Assembly: GCA_030737835.1 (NCBI GenBank) | Contig: JAUJYN010000090.1 | Location: 62,001-126,000 of the forward strand | Source of the DNA: Acorus gramineus | Lineage: Eukaryota; Streptophyta; Magnoliopsida; Acorales; Acoraceae | Length of the DNA stretch: 64,000 nt | Direction of reading: 5' to 3' | In this document: positions 11,391 to 23,661 of the stretch, in pieces | How positions within the stretch are numbered: position 1 is the stretch's first letter | Layout: each line of letters begins with the position of its first letter | Notes under the pieces: generated by a model | What the model saw: the letters and a program-made list of their open reading frames with translations, nothing else | Databases searched by the model: none | Told to the model about the DNA's origin: nothing | Position numbers and translations under genes: made by a program

Positions 11391-11412
11391 TAATTTGTTC
11401 ATGTATTATAAT

Positions 11413-11905
11413 TTAGGGGAAAATCCATATAACCCCCTGTAAACTGACTGAAATTCATGTAATTCCCTGAAAACACTTAGTAAATCCAAATAACCCCCAG
11501 AATCAAATTTACATTTACAGATGATGAATATTTTGTGAATATTATGTTTGATTAGCCCTAATAGAAAACATAGTATACTAAAAAAAACCCTACAATGTGT
11601 TAAAAATGTAAAAAAATTTCTATAAATAACAATTTTACCCATTCAGACAAGGTTTTATAATATATCCATAGAGAGTAAGATCATCATTTTCATAGAATTT
11701 TTCACATTTTTAACACATTGTAATGTTTTTTAGTATATTGTGTTTTCAGTAAAGGTTAACCAAATGAAATATTCACAAAATATTTATCATCTATTAACAA
11801 AAATTTCATTCAGAGGGTTATTTAGATTTACTAAGTGTTTTCAAGGGGTATATGAATTTTAAGAAAAGGCGTAGGGTTATATAAATTTCAATGAGATTTC
11901 AAGGG
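11413..11905. mobile_element. Foldback element, ATATAACCCCCT family (unit 1)
   Basis: Left end GGGGAAAATCCATATAACCC; the interior is a long imperfect palindrome whose arms share AATATTTTGTGAATATTATG and its complement, and the right side carries inverted CCCCTTGAAA-type motifs. It is a sister of the better-preserved 27958-28487 element. The right border is eroded and no clean target duplication is seen. Counterpart at 40738-41222. Confidence 0.6.
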
Positions 11906-12889
11906 GTGGAAGGGATGTCCACTTAAATGTGTGTTAGCCTATGTAGTGGTAATTCCAAATAAATGCCACATTGTTATCCATCACAGATGATCTCATCCAG
12001 AGATTTGAATTGGATTCCTTATCTGTTAATCTCTTCAGTTTTTTAATAATACCTCACCAGTTTGCTCTCAAAATCTCAAAATGTCCACAAGAATGTCATT
12101 TCAATTCTTAATTACGCTAAAAAAACTAGATATTATTAATTTTCTCCCTTTTCTTCGCTGAAATTTACTGGATATATATGTTTCTAAATGATCACTTGAT
12201 TATAATCTTAAACAAAATTCATCACAAGCTAATTTTCATGGACATGTTTCTTTGCATTTTAATATATTTTGTTCAATATAAATTAGTGACATGGATAGTT
12301 CAAAAATATCTTTGCATTTTCAAGTTGTTTTTTTTTTTTTTTTTGGTCTCCGAGGCGGTGAAAATTTATCTTCAGTCCCTCTAGTTAGATGCTATTCAAA
12401 AATATCGAAAATGTCCCGTCCAATTATTTTAGTATACTGTTAATCCTCTTCAATACATTGTTATCTCCAGTACACTGTTAACACTCTCTAATACATTGTT
12501 AACCTGCGCATAAAATACCCCCACCAAATTATTTCAGTACACTATAAATACTCCCCAGAATATTGTTAAGTATCTCCAATATACTATTAACACTCTGCAA
12601 TACATTGTTAACCTTTACATAATTGGGCGATGACATTTTCAATATTTTTTAACAACATCTGGCTGAAGAGACCTAAAAATAATTTTTCAAGGCCTTTGTG
12701 ACCTAAAAAAAAACTTAAAAAGCTCCAAGACCTAAAAATAATATATGCATAATAACAGAGACCCCTAATTAATTTACTCTATTATTTTTTACCCTCTGAT
12801 ACAAAAGCAGGGTCTCTCATTAGTCATTACAGAGCTTAAGTGGTTCACAAAACGGCATTTGTTGCAAATGTGAGTGCAACAGCATCAAT
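11906..12889. repeat. Block E core: poly-T tract and TACA(T/C)TGTTAAC short repeats
   Basis: Shared with 36640-37620, 41223-42200 and, in part, 32070-32230. A variable poly-T run (12328-12344 here) precedes a segment of about 430 bp (GGTC..., then ...GACCTAAAAATAA). Within it, short units around ATACATTGTTAAC and TACACTGTTAAC recur roughly every 30 bases between about 12430 and 12620. The poly-T length differs among copies. It may be a MITE or retrosequence, class unclear. No gene. Confidence 0.6.
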
Positions 12890-13258
12890 AAATTTATGAC
12901 CCAAATATCTCTAGATTCCTCATTTAGTTCCAACCACTGCATGTGCTCTATTGATTCTTCTATTTATATTGATCTAGCTTGCATAGTAATTTCAGCACCA
13001 CATTGTCTGGTTCAATCTGGATGTCTTTCACAACTCCCCAATATGGCGATGCTGGGATTTGCCGCAGAAGAAGAGACGACGAAGCCGGCCGTGGAGAAGA
13101 AGAGGAGATTAAGAGGAACAGAGAGACCCGCAGAGAGAGCCCGCGAAGAAGAGGAGGTGAAGACGCTGTGGTTTGAGTTTTGCATTACTAGCGATGGTGA
13201 AAGGGCATACAATACAAGCAATTAATATGAAACTGCTTGCAGATGAAAGTAAAATGAA
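12890..13258. other. Conserved short block with a unit-1-only GC-rich segment
   Basis: Positions 12890-13040 are shared with 32230-32380 and 42210-42360. On the reverse strand they can read GVVKDIQIEPDNVVLK, which may be a lost exon of an unknown gene. In unit 1 alone, about 13043-13175 is GC-rich and can read MAMLGFAAEEETTKPAVE on the forward strand. At the same place units 2 and 3 do not have it. It resembles a captured piece of another gene's 5' coding part; source unknown. Confidence 0.35.
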
Positions 13259-14711
13259 TTGACCTACTTAATATTTTCTGCTAAAGACCTTTGGGGGTGT
13301 GTTTTGCATGACTTAGTTCTATACTATATGCTTCTTAATAAATGCACATTTAGTGCAAGCACTCGTTCCATTTTGTTCATTAGAGTTGAATTCTTTTATA
13401 CTCATGTACCTTTTATAGATATCTTTCTGGGGCTTTCAAAAATAATGTCTAACAAGCACCTATTCTAGAGAAATTATTTTATCTACCCTACTTTTCTTTC
13501 AAGGTGCTTGGAAATATTTTTCTGGAAAGATGTTGCTGTGCCTTTGAATAGAATAATAATTTGATTTTCACATCCCTTGTTTATATTAAACTGTTTATTT
13601 TTTATGTAATTTGGAGACTGCTCAAAACCAACTGTAAACTTCCTGAAATGATGTCTTTACAACCATCTATCTTGAAGAAATTATTTCCTCTTCCACACGC
13701 ATACTTTTTAAGGTCTCTGGAGATATTTCCCTTGGAAGATGCTGTTGTTATTTTTAAATAGGATAATAATTTAATTTTTACATCCCCTCATATATAATAA
13801 ATTATGAGTTCCTGAAACCAGCCATTGCTTAGGACTAGCAACTAGCAAAATATTAGTGTAGCAGTTGAAAAATGATTTTCTGTTCCTCTAATTAGTATTT
13901 CTTGAACATTTGTTTGCTTACATCCACTGTATGATGTTCCTCTAAAATACCATTGAAAATTTTCATCACCATCAAACACGTACAAAAGCTTTGATTTTCT
14001 AACTGAACCTGTGTGTAGTAATCAATTGTTGTTGTGAAGTCTTTGCCTCTGATAGCAGAGTCACCATGTTTTTTAGAATTCAGTCTCCTGCATCTGGTCT
14101 GTCCACATTTGAAAAGAGAGCTGCAAGAGTATCTGGATATACAACATAAGTCATACTTCGGTTTTTCTGTTTAGGTTAGGTTAAGGGGTGGTTGGGTTAA
14201 GATTGTACATTCATTTATTTGAGTAAGGTTTAAATGTGATTTAAATGCGGTGGACCTTTAATTTTTTAGGGGAGGATCTCAACCACATATTCGATGGGTT
14301 TTTGGGCGTCCGCATTTTTTGTTTTCAGGGACGTCCGCCTGAGAGTGGCTCTGTATATCCAATTACTAGATAGGTTAGAGAAGATATATAAATGATAAAT
14401 TAAAAAAAATTATTAGATTTTTTTTTAGAAGTAAAAATGGAGAAGTTAGAGAAGATAAATGATGCTTTGTAGTAGTAGTAGTAGTAATAAAGTAATAATA
14501 AACTTTTTAGATAATTTTTTTAGATATTTTTGTATAATAAAATACATACTTTTATTATGACATGTAATCAAATAATTATTTTGGATGAAGAACATGTGTG
14601 AAATTAGGGTTGAATAAGCCCTAAAAAACATGTTAGTATGCAAAGAATTAGATGTGTACAGTTATATTAGAATATGTAAGAATAAGTTAGTATTAATATT
14701 CAGTGTATAAC
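13259..14711. other. Block G, first part: AT-rich non-coding DNA
   Basis: Shared with 42580-44059. No gene recognised. Contains an internal near-repeat (13480-13560 against 13690-13780, each ending ATAGGATAATAATTT-like) and an AGT trinucleotide run near 14471-14486 that is shorter in unit 2. The small frames found here have no recognisable domain. Confidence 0.5.
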
Positions 14712-15315
14712 CAGGGGCGGTTTCACCTTTGTTGAGGTGGGGTGAATTGACCCCATCAATTTTTTCTAAAAAACAAACTAACCACCTTTGATGAGGTGGG
14801 GCCATTCATATGCTCATTTATATGATCATATCAGGAGACCCATTTATACAATCATATCCCATCAATTTTTTGTTTTTTAAAGAAAAATGATGTGTCCAAC
14901 TCCAATCGCAGTCCAAACTGATTTTTTTAATCATATATTATTCAATTAAAGTATATGTAGTTATATAAAATAAAATATATACTGAGATACATTAGTGTAT
15001 TTTTTTTCAAATTGAAAAAATGATAAAAAAAAAAATTACATCATACGCTATGATAGAATTCCATACACTATGATAACGCAGTATATACTACGTTATCATG
15101 GTGTATAGAGCTGCAAAACGAACTAAATGTATCAGCGCTCAAAAAACAAACCAATTTTTAAGTGATGTGGCCATTCAAGAGGCCCATTTTTACAACCATA
15201 TGAAAATCACATGGACCCATTAAAAAACTATGTGATAAGAATAGATTTTTTAAAAAATTTGTAAAATTTATTTTTTTAATGACACCATTTATAAAAATTC
15301 TTGAAGCTGCCACTA
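14712..15315. mobile_element. hAT-like non-autonomous element, unit 1 copy
   Basis: Left end CAGGGGCGGTTTCA, right end TGAAGCTGCCACTA, imperfect inverted repeats of the CAGTGGCGGCTTCA kind seen in plant hAT-derived MITEs. Flanks are TGTATAAC on the left and the mutated AGTATAAT on the right. The unit-2 copy (44060-44665) keeps a perfect 8-bp duplication, so the insertion predates duplication of block G. It contains GATAACG/CGTTATC palindromes and no transposase. Confidence 0.75.
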
Positions 15316-16965
15316 AGTATAATTATATTAAAATATATAATAATAAATTGGTATTCATATTTTTAATAGTCTTCCATGAAATTCCATTATTCCACTCAAT
15401 TTTATTTTACTAATATAATAATATCACATGTCACCATCATTTTTGAAACATAGAGATCACATCATATTTACCTGCATCATTAACCACCCCAACAACTCAT
15501 CCAATTTACACTCCTATGGATGGTACTAAAAATGGCATTTGCACTGGTTTTTTTTTTTTTTTAAGATAATGTAGACCTTTTATAATTAGACACAAGAATT
15601 ACAAGAGGTCCGAATTGGTCATTTGGGAGAGAGGAGGCCAAGAAAAACTTGGAAAAAAACCAAAACAAAGCTTGGGAAAGCTTTTTAAAAGAAGAGAACA
15701 TAATTTTTTTCATGGGAGCAGACAAGGTCCCTAGGTGATATTTGATAATCCTCTTAACAATTAAATTAGCTACCAAGATAGTTTCAGAATATTCTGCCAA
15801 GCAATTTTATAAAAAATCACAATTATCAAATGTGTCAAGAAATGTGAAAACCTGAAGCTTGGTGACTCCTGATTTATTTGCCTGTTATAGTAAAACTGAG
15901 AGGCTAATGTCTTCTGAAGATATTGTTTGCCTAGACCTGTAAACCACTTGCATCTTACATTCATTCTCCTCCACAAATCTTCCTTCCAATGTAACAGAAT
16001 CAAATCCATCTTGTTTATCTCATGGGAATTGCACTTTAACAGGAAGACGAGTGTACAACAGTCATAATCTGATTCTTCCATATTAAAAAGACTACAAAAT
16101 TTCAAGAATTCCTGTATTACGATCAAAATGAACTTTAATAGTTAAAGACTCAAAGCCAACGTAATCAACCTACCAAGTATAATAAAAGGTTAAATGTATC
16201 AACGAAAGAGAATCATGAAAAATAGTGTGAGTTCCATCACATAGGAATAAGAGAAGAAATTATAATTGTGGCAAATAAGTAAGCCTGCCTTAGGTGTTGC
16301 TAATCCTTTTATATAGTTGCATTTATCCTGCCTAGCAACTTGTTATGTAATCAACTGGAACAGAATGATGATTAATGCATACCCAAAAACTTATGCAAAT
16401 ATTGTTTGTCAAGACCATGCCTCTCCATGTTCATTCCCTATTATAAAGAGTATATCCAGAATGACAGAATCCGACCAGTCTTATATAACACAAAAAAATT
16501 GCACTTTAGAAGGACAATGAGTTAAAGCAGCAAGCCACTAACTGTGTTCTCTTTCAGTCAAGTGTGCAGCCTAGTGACTATCTAGCATCTTTGTCTTCTG
16601 ATTTTGTTATCAAAGAAAAAACTTTACCGTTTTAGTTTGGTCTGATTTACTAAACTAAATATTAACAATCAATCTAGTTTATCACCATGGAACAAAAAAT
16701 GAAGGGGGAACAGAGAACATGAATATTATCCATTGTGTTTATCAGTGTAGCTCCCTCCGCCTTGTTGAGGTGAGTATCATCAGCTGAAATGGCCAACAGA
16801 ACATAAATCAGAAAAAAGAAGATTCATAAACTGCCATGCCAGACCAACAAATCTAAGAACAAAATAAACAGTACCAAAATTTACTGCATTTTTTTCTTCT
16901 TTGAAAAAAATCCTGACTCCCCAAAGGAAAACAAGAAAAAACAAAGCCTTTAATCATCCACATAA
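15316..16965. other. Block G, middle part, with a possible reverse-strand retrosequence tail
   Basis: Shared with 44666-46285. The poly-T at 15549-15562, followed by TAAGATAATGTAGACC, would be a poly-A tail on the reverse strand, so a small retrosequence may end here. The reverse-strand frames 15561-15800 and 15770-16126 continue from it but show no family I can name. The forward frame 16317-16520 is repeated identically at 45619-45822, probably only because duplication is recent. Confidence 0.4.
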
Positions 16966-17250
16966 TCACCAAGCCCCCAATTCATCCTCAACTCCACCAC
17001 CTCCATTGTTGGCAATCCAAAACTCCCCCATCTCTTCTTCACCCTCCATAACCGACAAGCCAACTTCTTCGCCGCCGCTAATCAAATCCTCCCAACCATC
17101 ATCACCTCCAATACTGCTAATCAAAATTCTGGAGCTTGAACGCGAGGGAGTCGGAGAGGCAGTAACGGAGGAGGGATTCAAGGGCAGCGAGGGTGGCGGC
17201 GGCGGGGGACACCAGTCCCTTTCAGGCAAGACTGCGGCCACTGGTGCCCC
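16966..17250 (-). pseudogene. PORR-domain protein remnant, copy 1 (core deleted)
   Basis: Matches the ends of the longer remnant at 46286-47030. The acidic C-terminal tail (IGGDDGWEDLISGGEEV, VMEGEEEMGEF) is kept, but the roughly 470 bp carrying the recognisable PORR core are missing, with the junction near 17117-17131. PORR proteins bind organellar group II introns. This copy cannot function. Confidence 0.6.
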
Positions 17251-17463
17251 CCCGGTGTACCTGAAACATGGAATGAGGTCCTCTACGCTCATCTGTTATC
17301 AGATGGCTACCACATTAGGAGGAATAGATTGTAGATGTAACATGTAGGGTGTTTTGGAAATGAGTTTCAAAAACCATTTAAAACAGCTTTTGAAAACAGT
17401 TTTTTAGGAAGTACATTTTTGTAAGATTCTTGAAAAGTTTTTTTTATAACTAAAAACGGTTTT

Positions 17464-17815
17464 TCACCAGAGAAAAGTACGAATTCTGCAAAAAACGAAT
17501 CTCCAAGAGCTGTTCAAACATGTTTTTAAACGACTACGTAAACAGCAAAGAAAGAAATCCTTTTTTTTGAGGGACATGTTTTCTGGATTAGTCCGGCTCA
17601 AGTTTTTGGATTCAGGGATTTCATCAGAACTCATGTCGCCGGAGTCCAACTCCTCCAGATATCCAACCTCTCTGGTGCACAAGTTGACACGAATCTGCAG
17701 CAGACATGACTGATTGGAGTCTAGCACAGATGACACAGAAGGTTTGATAGAAAGTTCTTTGTTTCTGTAAGTTACAAACCAGGGTGGGTACATATCTTTG
17801 TATGGCGGCCAGCAT
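17464..17815 (-). other. Conserved reverse-strand coding-like block, unit 1
   Basis: Reverse-strand frames here read YPPWFVTYRNKE and SVSSVLDSNQSCLLQIRVN, then ELDSGDMSSDEIPESKNLS. In unit 2 (47241-47634) the same segment has an extra 18 bp and a different joining of frames. The part nearest 17464-17540 belongs to a MITE-like insertion (TTTTGGAAATGAG to TTCAAACATG). It may be an exon of the PORR gene's neighbour or of the same locus; identity unknown. Confidence 0.3.
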
Positions 17816-17960
17816 TGCTACATGACCTGATGACCCACTGCAGTAACCTGTAAATTTTGAAGTAAATTTTAGATCTACAATGTCATAATCAGTAGGTCAA
17901 AGGATGGAGGGATCTTTATTTAGTGTTTATAGGAAGTAAAAGATACATATGAGATGGAGG

Positions 17961-18959
17961 ATCGATTCAGTTTTGGCAGGACGTATAGCTCGGGGATACT
18001 TCACTTCAGCAGAGATTTCCTAGAATTTTTGCGATTTCGGTCAGCAAGGAAGGCAAGGCTTCCCAATTCTGGTCGATCCGAGGCGAGACAGAGTATTGGG
18101 AAGTCCTGGTATGTAGAAATCTCAACAACGATGAGGTCGACAGCGACCTCTTACTGTTGGAAGAACTGCAGGCTGCACCAATTAACCGTGAGCGGCGGGA
18201 CAGAGTGGTTTGGGCTCCCAAGCCTAGAGAGGGTTTTTCTGTCAGCAGCAGCTACTCTTGGATAAGGAGAGGGAAGCCGATCACTCCGGTCACAGCACGG
18301 AAACACAAGGAAGTCTGGGGTTACAAAGCTCCTTTAAAGGTCCGAGCCTTCTTGTGGACGGTCTATCTGCAGAAGATCCTGACAAGATCCCGTATTGCGA
18401 GATGGGTACCCGACAAGGATCCAGCATGTGTGCTATGTAGGGGAGAAGTGGAGACGGTGGAGCACTTATTTATAGCTTGTCCGTTCGCTCGGCAGGTATG
18501 GGACTGGCTTTGCGCGGCATCGGGGATGGATGCTAGCTTCTCTTCTCTCGACAAGTTATGATTGGCAGGTAGGAGGCTGAGGAGACAAGGTGATCGGGGG
18601 GCTCGCACAAAGATTTCGCAATTGTTTGTGCCTGCGGTGATTTGGTCTATTTGGTGGACCAGGAATCAGGTTGCCTTTAGAGGGGTCACTCCGTATGCGG
18701 AGAACATGTGGGAATCCGCGGTTAGATGTATCCAAGACTGGGGTAAATTCTACGTTGGAGTGAGTGCAGTCGAGCTAGTGCAGGGAAGTTTCCCGATCAT
18801 AGAGTGAATCCATAGATTTTTTGCCCCTTTGTTCGGGGCTGTTTTCCCTTTTTATTTTGTTCGGCTCGTGTTTTATGTTTCCCTCTTGGGCTTTCTCTTC
18901 ATTTAATATATAAATGAGGGCGTCAGCCTACCATTTCACTAAAAAAATAAAAAATAAAT
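17961..18959 (+). pseudogene. LINE retrotransposon 3' fragment (zf-RVT region), unit 1
   Basis: Reads LGDTSLQQRFPRIFAIS, then VVWAPKPREGFSVSSSYSW, then the zinc-binding tail of plant LINE reverse transcriptases with CVLCRGEVETVEHLFIAC (C-x2-C-x8-H-x4-C) and ends ELVQGSFPIIE before TGA. An in-frame TAG follows FWQDV, and a TGA follows SSLDKL. The 3' UTR ends in an A-rich tail at 18941-18959. The 5' end is truncated, as is typical for LINEs. The same fragment with the same stops lies at 47757-48754. Confidence 0.85.
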
Positions 18960-19140
18960 CTTGATTCAGAAGCTGACATGAATTTTATAGTATTTGCTAA
19001 TAGCAAAAAAAAATCTGTTCAAGTTCATGCCTTAAACAGAACAGGAGATTGACTGCAGTAAGATTCAGAGTGCATAGTGATGCAGGTAATTAATCCAAGC
19101 AGGAGCCAAAGAGTAAAAACTGAAAGCGAGATTTAAAAAT

Positions 19141-19250
19141 GGCTACCAAAGCAACTGGGTTGGCTCTTTGGCTAGAGCCATAGATTTTTGCTCCCAATAA
19201 GTAGTGAGTTTGAATCCCCGGGGGCTCACCTCTGTGTGTGTGTGTGTGTG
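19141..19250 (+). mobile_element. SINE-like sequence (tRNA-type boxes), unit 1
   Basis: TTGGCTCTTTGGCTAGAGCC resembles an A box and GAGTTTGAATCCCC resembles a B box (GGTTCGANNCC), about 45 bases apart, followed by a (TG)n run. This is the arrangement of tRNA-derived plant SINEs. The cloverleaf is not convincing, so it is not called a tRNA gene. Copy at 48942-49052. Confidence 0.35.
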
Positions 19251-19625
19251 AATTTGCAGTTTTTCCTTGCTGCATTGAAAGTTCTTTGTGCGACAAGATT
19301 ATCCTAGAATGTGATTCACTTGCTCATTTTCACCTGATAGTGGGTTAAGAAAACATCGATGAGCTGGTGGATAGGGGTAGGGAAAATTGCAAAGGCTTTT
19401 GAAAAGATCAGGTTAATCATGTGTTTGGAGAGGTGGCTGATTGGATGTCCAATTATGGAAGCAAGATTCTCTCTACTTACCAAGGATGAGCTGGGATTTA
19501 TCACTCAAGAATTTAGTCTGTTTTTTCTGAGAACTTTTCACCCAAATACACACACACACACAGAGATAGATGGATAGTAGATAGATAGATAGATCGATAT
19601 AGATATAGATATGTATATATAAATG
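19226..19625. repeat. Simple repeats: (TG)n, (CA)n, (GATA)n
   Basis: A TG run lies at about 19232-19250, a CA run at 19548-19561, and GATA/TAGA repeats at about 19564-19616. Unit 2 has the same loci with different lengths (TG longer at 49028-49051; CA/GATA at 49350-49415), the usual pattern of slippage. Confidence 0.9.
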
Positions 19626-20635
19626 CAGGGGTGGTATCCTATTTGATGATAAGAACCAATAATTATACAAAGAAGTATTTATAAGAGGCAACAGAGAATT
19701 CTTTAACTAGTGGTCATATAGAATTTATATACTAAAAATTTTCAGAAACACATACTTGTCTAGACTAGACAAATCTCCTTCTCATTATACAAATTAGAAC
19801 CTCCTAAAACTCATATCAAGGCAACAGAGAGCAACTAAATGGTATATTTCTCTTCCACATATTTACACCATTTCATATATCAGTGTTTCAATAATAAAGG
19901 ATATTAGTGTTATGATAATCAAGGATATAATTGAGTTCTTTCTTCTGAGGTTCCACCAAACACTATCAGATCATATGAGCTTATCAGCCATTGCATAAAG
20001 AAATTTGCAAAGATAGTAGCTAGTGCATACATGATGTTATCGTATATGCAGAATTATTTAATGCTAAATTTGTCAATCTACGCTACCGATAAATCAACTT
20101 TTGTCAACTTTTCCAGTAAAACCTCAATTTACTCTCATCAAAATAACAAATTTGCTTCTTTTCTTTTACCAAAACTTCAGAAACTTCAAAAAGGGTTTTG
20201 TCTTATCAACTTTTCCAACCAAAAACACACCGACCCACCAAAGAAAACAAGAATAAAAAAAGCTATTTTTATATATAGAGAGAGAGAAGGAGAACCTTCG
20301 ACGAAGTGCTTTGAACTGATCCCTCTAGAGAGGAGAGAAGGGAAAAAGAGAGACCTCTCATCACCCCCGCCATTGAAAGAACTCACTCTGTGTGTCAGAG
20401 AGGTCACACAATCGGAACATAACACGGGGGTTTTGGTGGACCTTTCTATTTAATGGTTTGCTTTGATTGGTTTTTCAAATCAACGGCTGAGAAATTATGG
20501 ACTTTCTTCATTATTTCACGCAAAATTGGCACCTCTGTTTCTCTTCGCTTCCTTCTCGAGTCTCCCCCCCAGATCGAGTCATCACTTCGACCCAACATTC
20601 CAAATTTGTGATCTTTTTTTCTTCCTTCATTAGCG

Positions 20636-23600
20636 ATGAAGTTGGAAGCAGAGAAGCACGTCCAATACATTCTGTCCGTCGAAAAGGTTTGTATTTTTGA
20701 ACTTGGGTTCTGTTTTTTCAGAGAACCCATCATTTATAATGTCTGATCGACTGGGGTTGTTGTCGAAAATCAGAGGAGCAACGATTTGGAACCGTTGGTG
20801 ATGGACCACCTGAAACTGAACGGCGCATATTGGGGGCTGACCACGCTTTACCTCCTCGGGAGGCTGGACTCCATCGACCAGGACGCTATAATCGATTGGG
20901 TGTTGCAGTGCCAACACGAGTCGGGTTCGTGCCAAAGCTCGTATTTTTTTCTTTTTTGAAGAAATTAAAATGACCCGCCAACGTATTATCATGATTTTTC
21001 ATTGGGTTTTCCATGCTTTGATCATAACTCATCTGGTAGAGACATGTTTGAGGTATCTGATCCATTGTCATCAATGGAAAAGGATAATATAGGCCCCGTT
21101 TGGAACCAATTGTTAAACCGATTCTAGAAAATCCAGTTTTCAGAGAACTGATTCTAATAAAATTGATGTTTTTAAATTATAGGTTTTGGTTTTCAATATT
21201 GGTTGTTATGTGTTAAAACTTAAAAGTCAACAAACACAGCTTTCATGAAAAAAGCTGTTTGAGAGAAGCTTTATTGAAAATGTTGTTTTTGAAAATTGGT
21301 TCCAAATGTAAATATTTTGTTGTCAAATGAACATTTTGGTTTCTTAAAAAAAAAGTGAAAATATTGGAAATGTTTTATTAGTAAGCTTATTATGGTGAGC
21401 ATTGTTATTGCTGAAGAGGTGATGATTTCATGCAAAGGTATGCTGTGCTATGCAACTTAAAGGACACCTTTGGCATTCAGTTCTTTGTTTTTTTCCGATG
21501 TCCTTCAGGTTTAGAAGTGAGAATTACATTGGAAAAATGGATTTTAAAAGGATTTCCATGAATTAAATGTGTGCAACAAGCATGTTGAGTTGTGGTTTTT
21601 ATTTGTGCAGGTGGATTTGCTGGTAATGTGGGGCATGATCCCCATATCTTGTACACGCTTACCGCCGTACAAATTTTGGCGCTTTTTGACAGGATGGATG
21701 TTCTTGATGTTGACAAATTGTGTAACTGTATCCTTTTATTGGGAGGTTTGGGCTCAGGTTCTCGTTGAATATGTTATGTTCATTCTCTTGTTTATTAGAA
21801 CAAATCTCAAGTTTTAAGCTTAATGGAGACACAAAAGTCTTGGGTTTTATATTACTTATTGTGAGGGACATGGAAATTCTGCTAACACAAGCCTGCCAAC
21901 ATAGTAGATCTATGTTATTGTATAAAAATACTTGTGTGCATGAGGAATTACTGGCAGCATGTTCTAAGATTTTTTTTTTTTGTTGTTGTTGGATATTCCA
22001 TCATGGGTAATTTTTTGGTAAAAACTGCAAGATATCATTGTGTATATGGTTTACCATTTACATAGGATGATCATTTTGAATCATCTGATAGTTTGACAGG
22101 CAAATGTGTCATGTTATGTAACATATTCTTGATTGATCATGAGTCACATGGACATTTGATGTTTTGATATTGTGTTATTACCTCATACAGGCTCAATATC
22201 ATGGATTGTGTAAGCATTTCTATGCATTACCTGTGCAATGGTCTCCTGCACATTGCTCTGTGCCTTAATAAATTGGTACTCATTGAACTTCTTTATTGAA
22301 CTTCATTGAAAACATACTACTAGCTTCGATTAAAATTTACAATGGTAAACATATACAAGAATAGGCATCCAGGTTTATGATGTAACCTTCATTTCCCACA
22401 CATAAGAAAACCTAAGGACTGGGAACCTTCTTTTCCTTTTCTTGTACCTTCTCATTCTTTGTCATGATCTTTATATAAAATATTTTAAAGATGGCAGCTA
22501 AGGATTGATCAGGTACTTCATTTATGATGTGTCATTGACAAATTAGAGGTTTTTGTAAATCAGAACAATGTTTATTTAGAAATATATCAGAATGATTTAT
22601 CGAATGTGACATTTTTTTTCGTATTGTGCAATGTGTTGTCTTGCATTACCACATCGCTTGGACAAAATTAATGTCAAAGAGGCTGTGAATTATATAGTCA
22701 GCTGCAAAATTTGGATGTACTCCTGGAGCAGAATCTCACGCCGGACAAAGTGTGGCTTCCATTTACACTATTTCTTTAATGAACATTAAAATATTTTGTT
22801 CTTTTATTAGTACTCTAGTTTGTTATATAAATGCTTGTATTACCCAGAGACATTATTTTACTCTGCCTTTCAAAACTACAGTTTTCTGTTGTGTTGGTGC
22901 GCTCGCTATAACGGGACATCTAAGCTATGTCAGCAAGGACCTTCTAGGATGGTGGCTATGTGAGCGACAGGTCAAGTCCGGTGGTCTGAATGGATGACCC
23001 GAAAAGCTTTCCGATGTGAGCTCTTCCTGGACTTCGACTCCATCTATATTTATTCTGTATCTCAAGCCCAAAATGTTATGTACCTATATAATTGTACGTA
23101 AAGACTCGCATACAGTCTCTACATGCTCTAAATTTATTTTATTTTTTTTGAAAGTGTACTTCAAAGCATTTATCTTCATAAAAAAAAAAAGAAGTATATA
23201 CTCTAATGAATTGTTTATACTTACAAAAAAATTTAAAAATTACATGTTTTATTTGATGCAGTATGTATCTTATCAGTGAAATGGGGCTACACGTGGAGAA
23301 CTGTCAGCTTCAAAATGTTCTCATAAGTTTTATAAAGTGTTTAGAAGTGTAATATTGATATCCTTGTTATTAAGGACACTGAGAGGGGGGGGGGGGGGGA
23401 TCTCAGACAGACCAGATAATGTTGTTGACGTTTACCATACTTATTTCGACATCGCAGGTAACCACCACCTGCACCCATGCCAACATATACATGCATGAAA
23501 TATGAATCATCAATGATACTTTATAGTAACTTATGTTCATCTGTTGATTTACAGATCTCTCCCTTTTGGAGTATTCAGGGCTGAAGGCCACTGATCCTGC

Positions 23601-23661
23601 GTATGCGTTGCCCGTTGATGTGGTTGATAGGATTTTCATCAAGGAAACAAAAACAAGATAG
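20636..23661 (+). pseudogene. RGGTB: Rab geranylgeranyltransferase beta subunit, pseudogene copy 2
   Basis: Exons: 1 (20636-20686, ATG present, MKLEAEKHVQYILSVEK), 2 (20774-20924), 3 (21611-21727), 5 (about 22616-22749), 6 (22882-23015), 8 (23375-23457) and 9 (23555-23661). Exon 4 and the acceptor of exon 5 are removed by a deletion of about 325 bp relative to copy 1. Exon 5 has lost 14 bases over the KNLDGGFGC region (a frameshift). Exon 6 carries the same TGA as copy 1 (22995-22997), exon 7 is absent, and a G run in exon 8 (23385-23399) has grown and shifts the frame. The zinc-site Cys codon is missing. Not functional. Confidence 0.9.
21092..21308. mobile_element. MITE in RGGTB intron 2, unit 2 copy
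   Basis: Same position, ends and length as the element at 1082-1298. Differs by a few substitutions (for example AAACCG for AAACTG near the left end). Confidence 0.65.

Larger units (their letters stand above)
1..20094. repeat. Tandem segmental unit 1 (about 20.1 kb)
   Basis: The first bases of the window recur at 20095 and 49894, each time followed by the same RGGTB-containing segment. In unit 1 the order is RGGTB pseudogene, plastid rps12 fragment, exon-like blocks, block B (7.5-8.9 kb), membrane-protein remnant (9.0-9.4 kb), block E (10.0-13.0 kb) and block G (13.2-20.1 kb). The true left edge of the array lies outside the window. Many stretches are identical to unit 2; for example the frames at 1559-1807 and 21569-21817 translate identically. 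Confidence 0.93.

Noticed and set aside
19141..19215. tRNA gene
   Set aside because: Box-like motifs exist but no convincing acceptor and anticodon stems; better explained as a SINE-like sequence.
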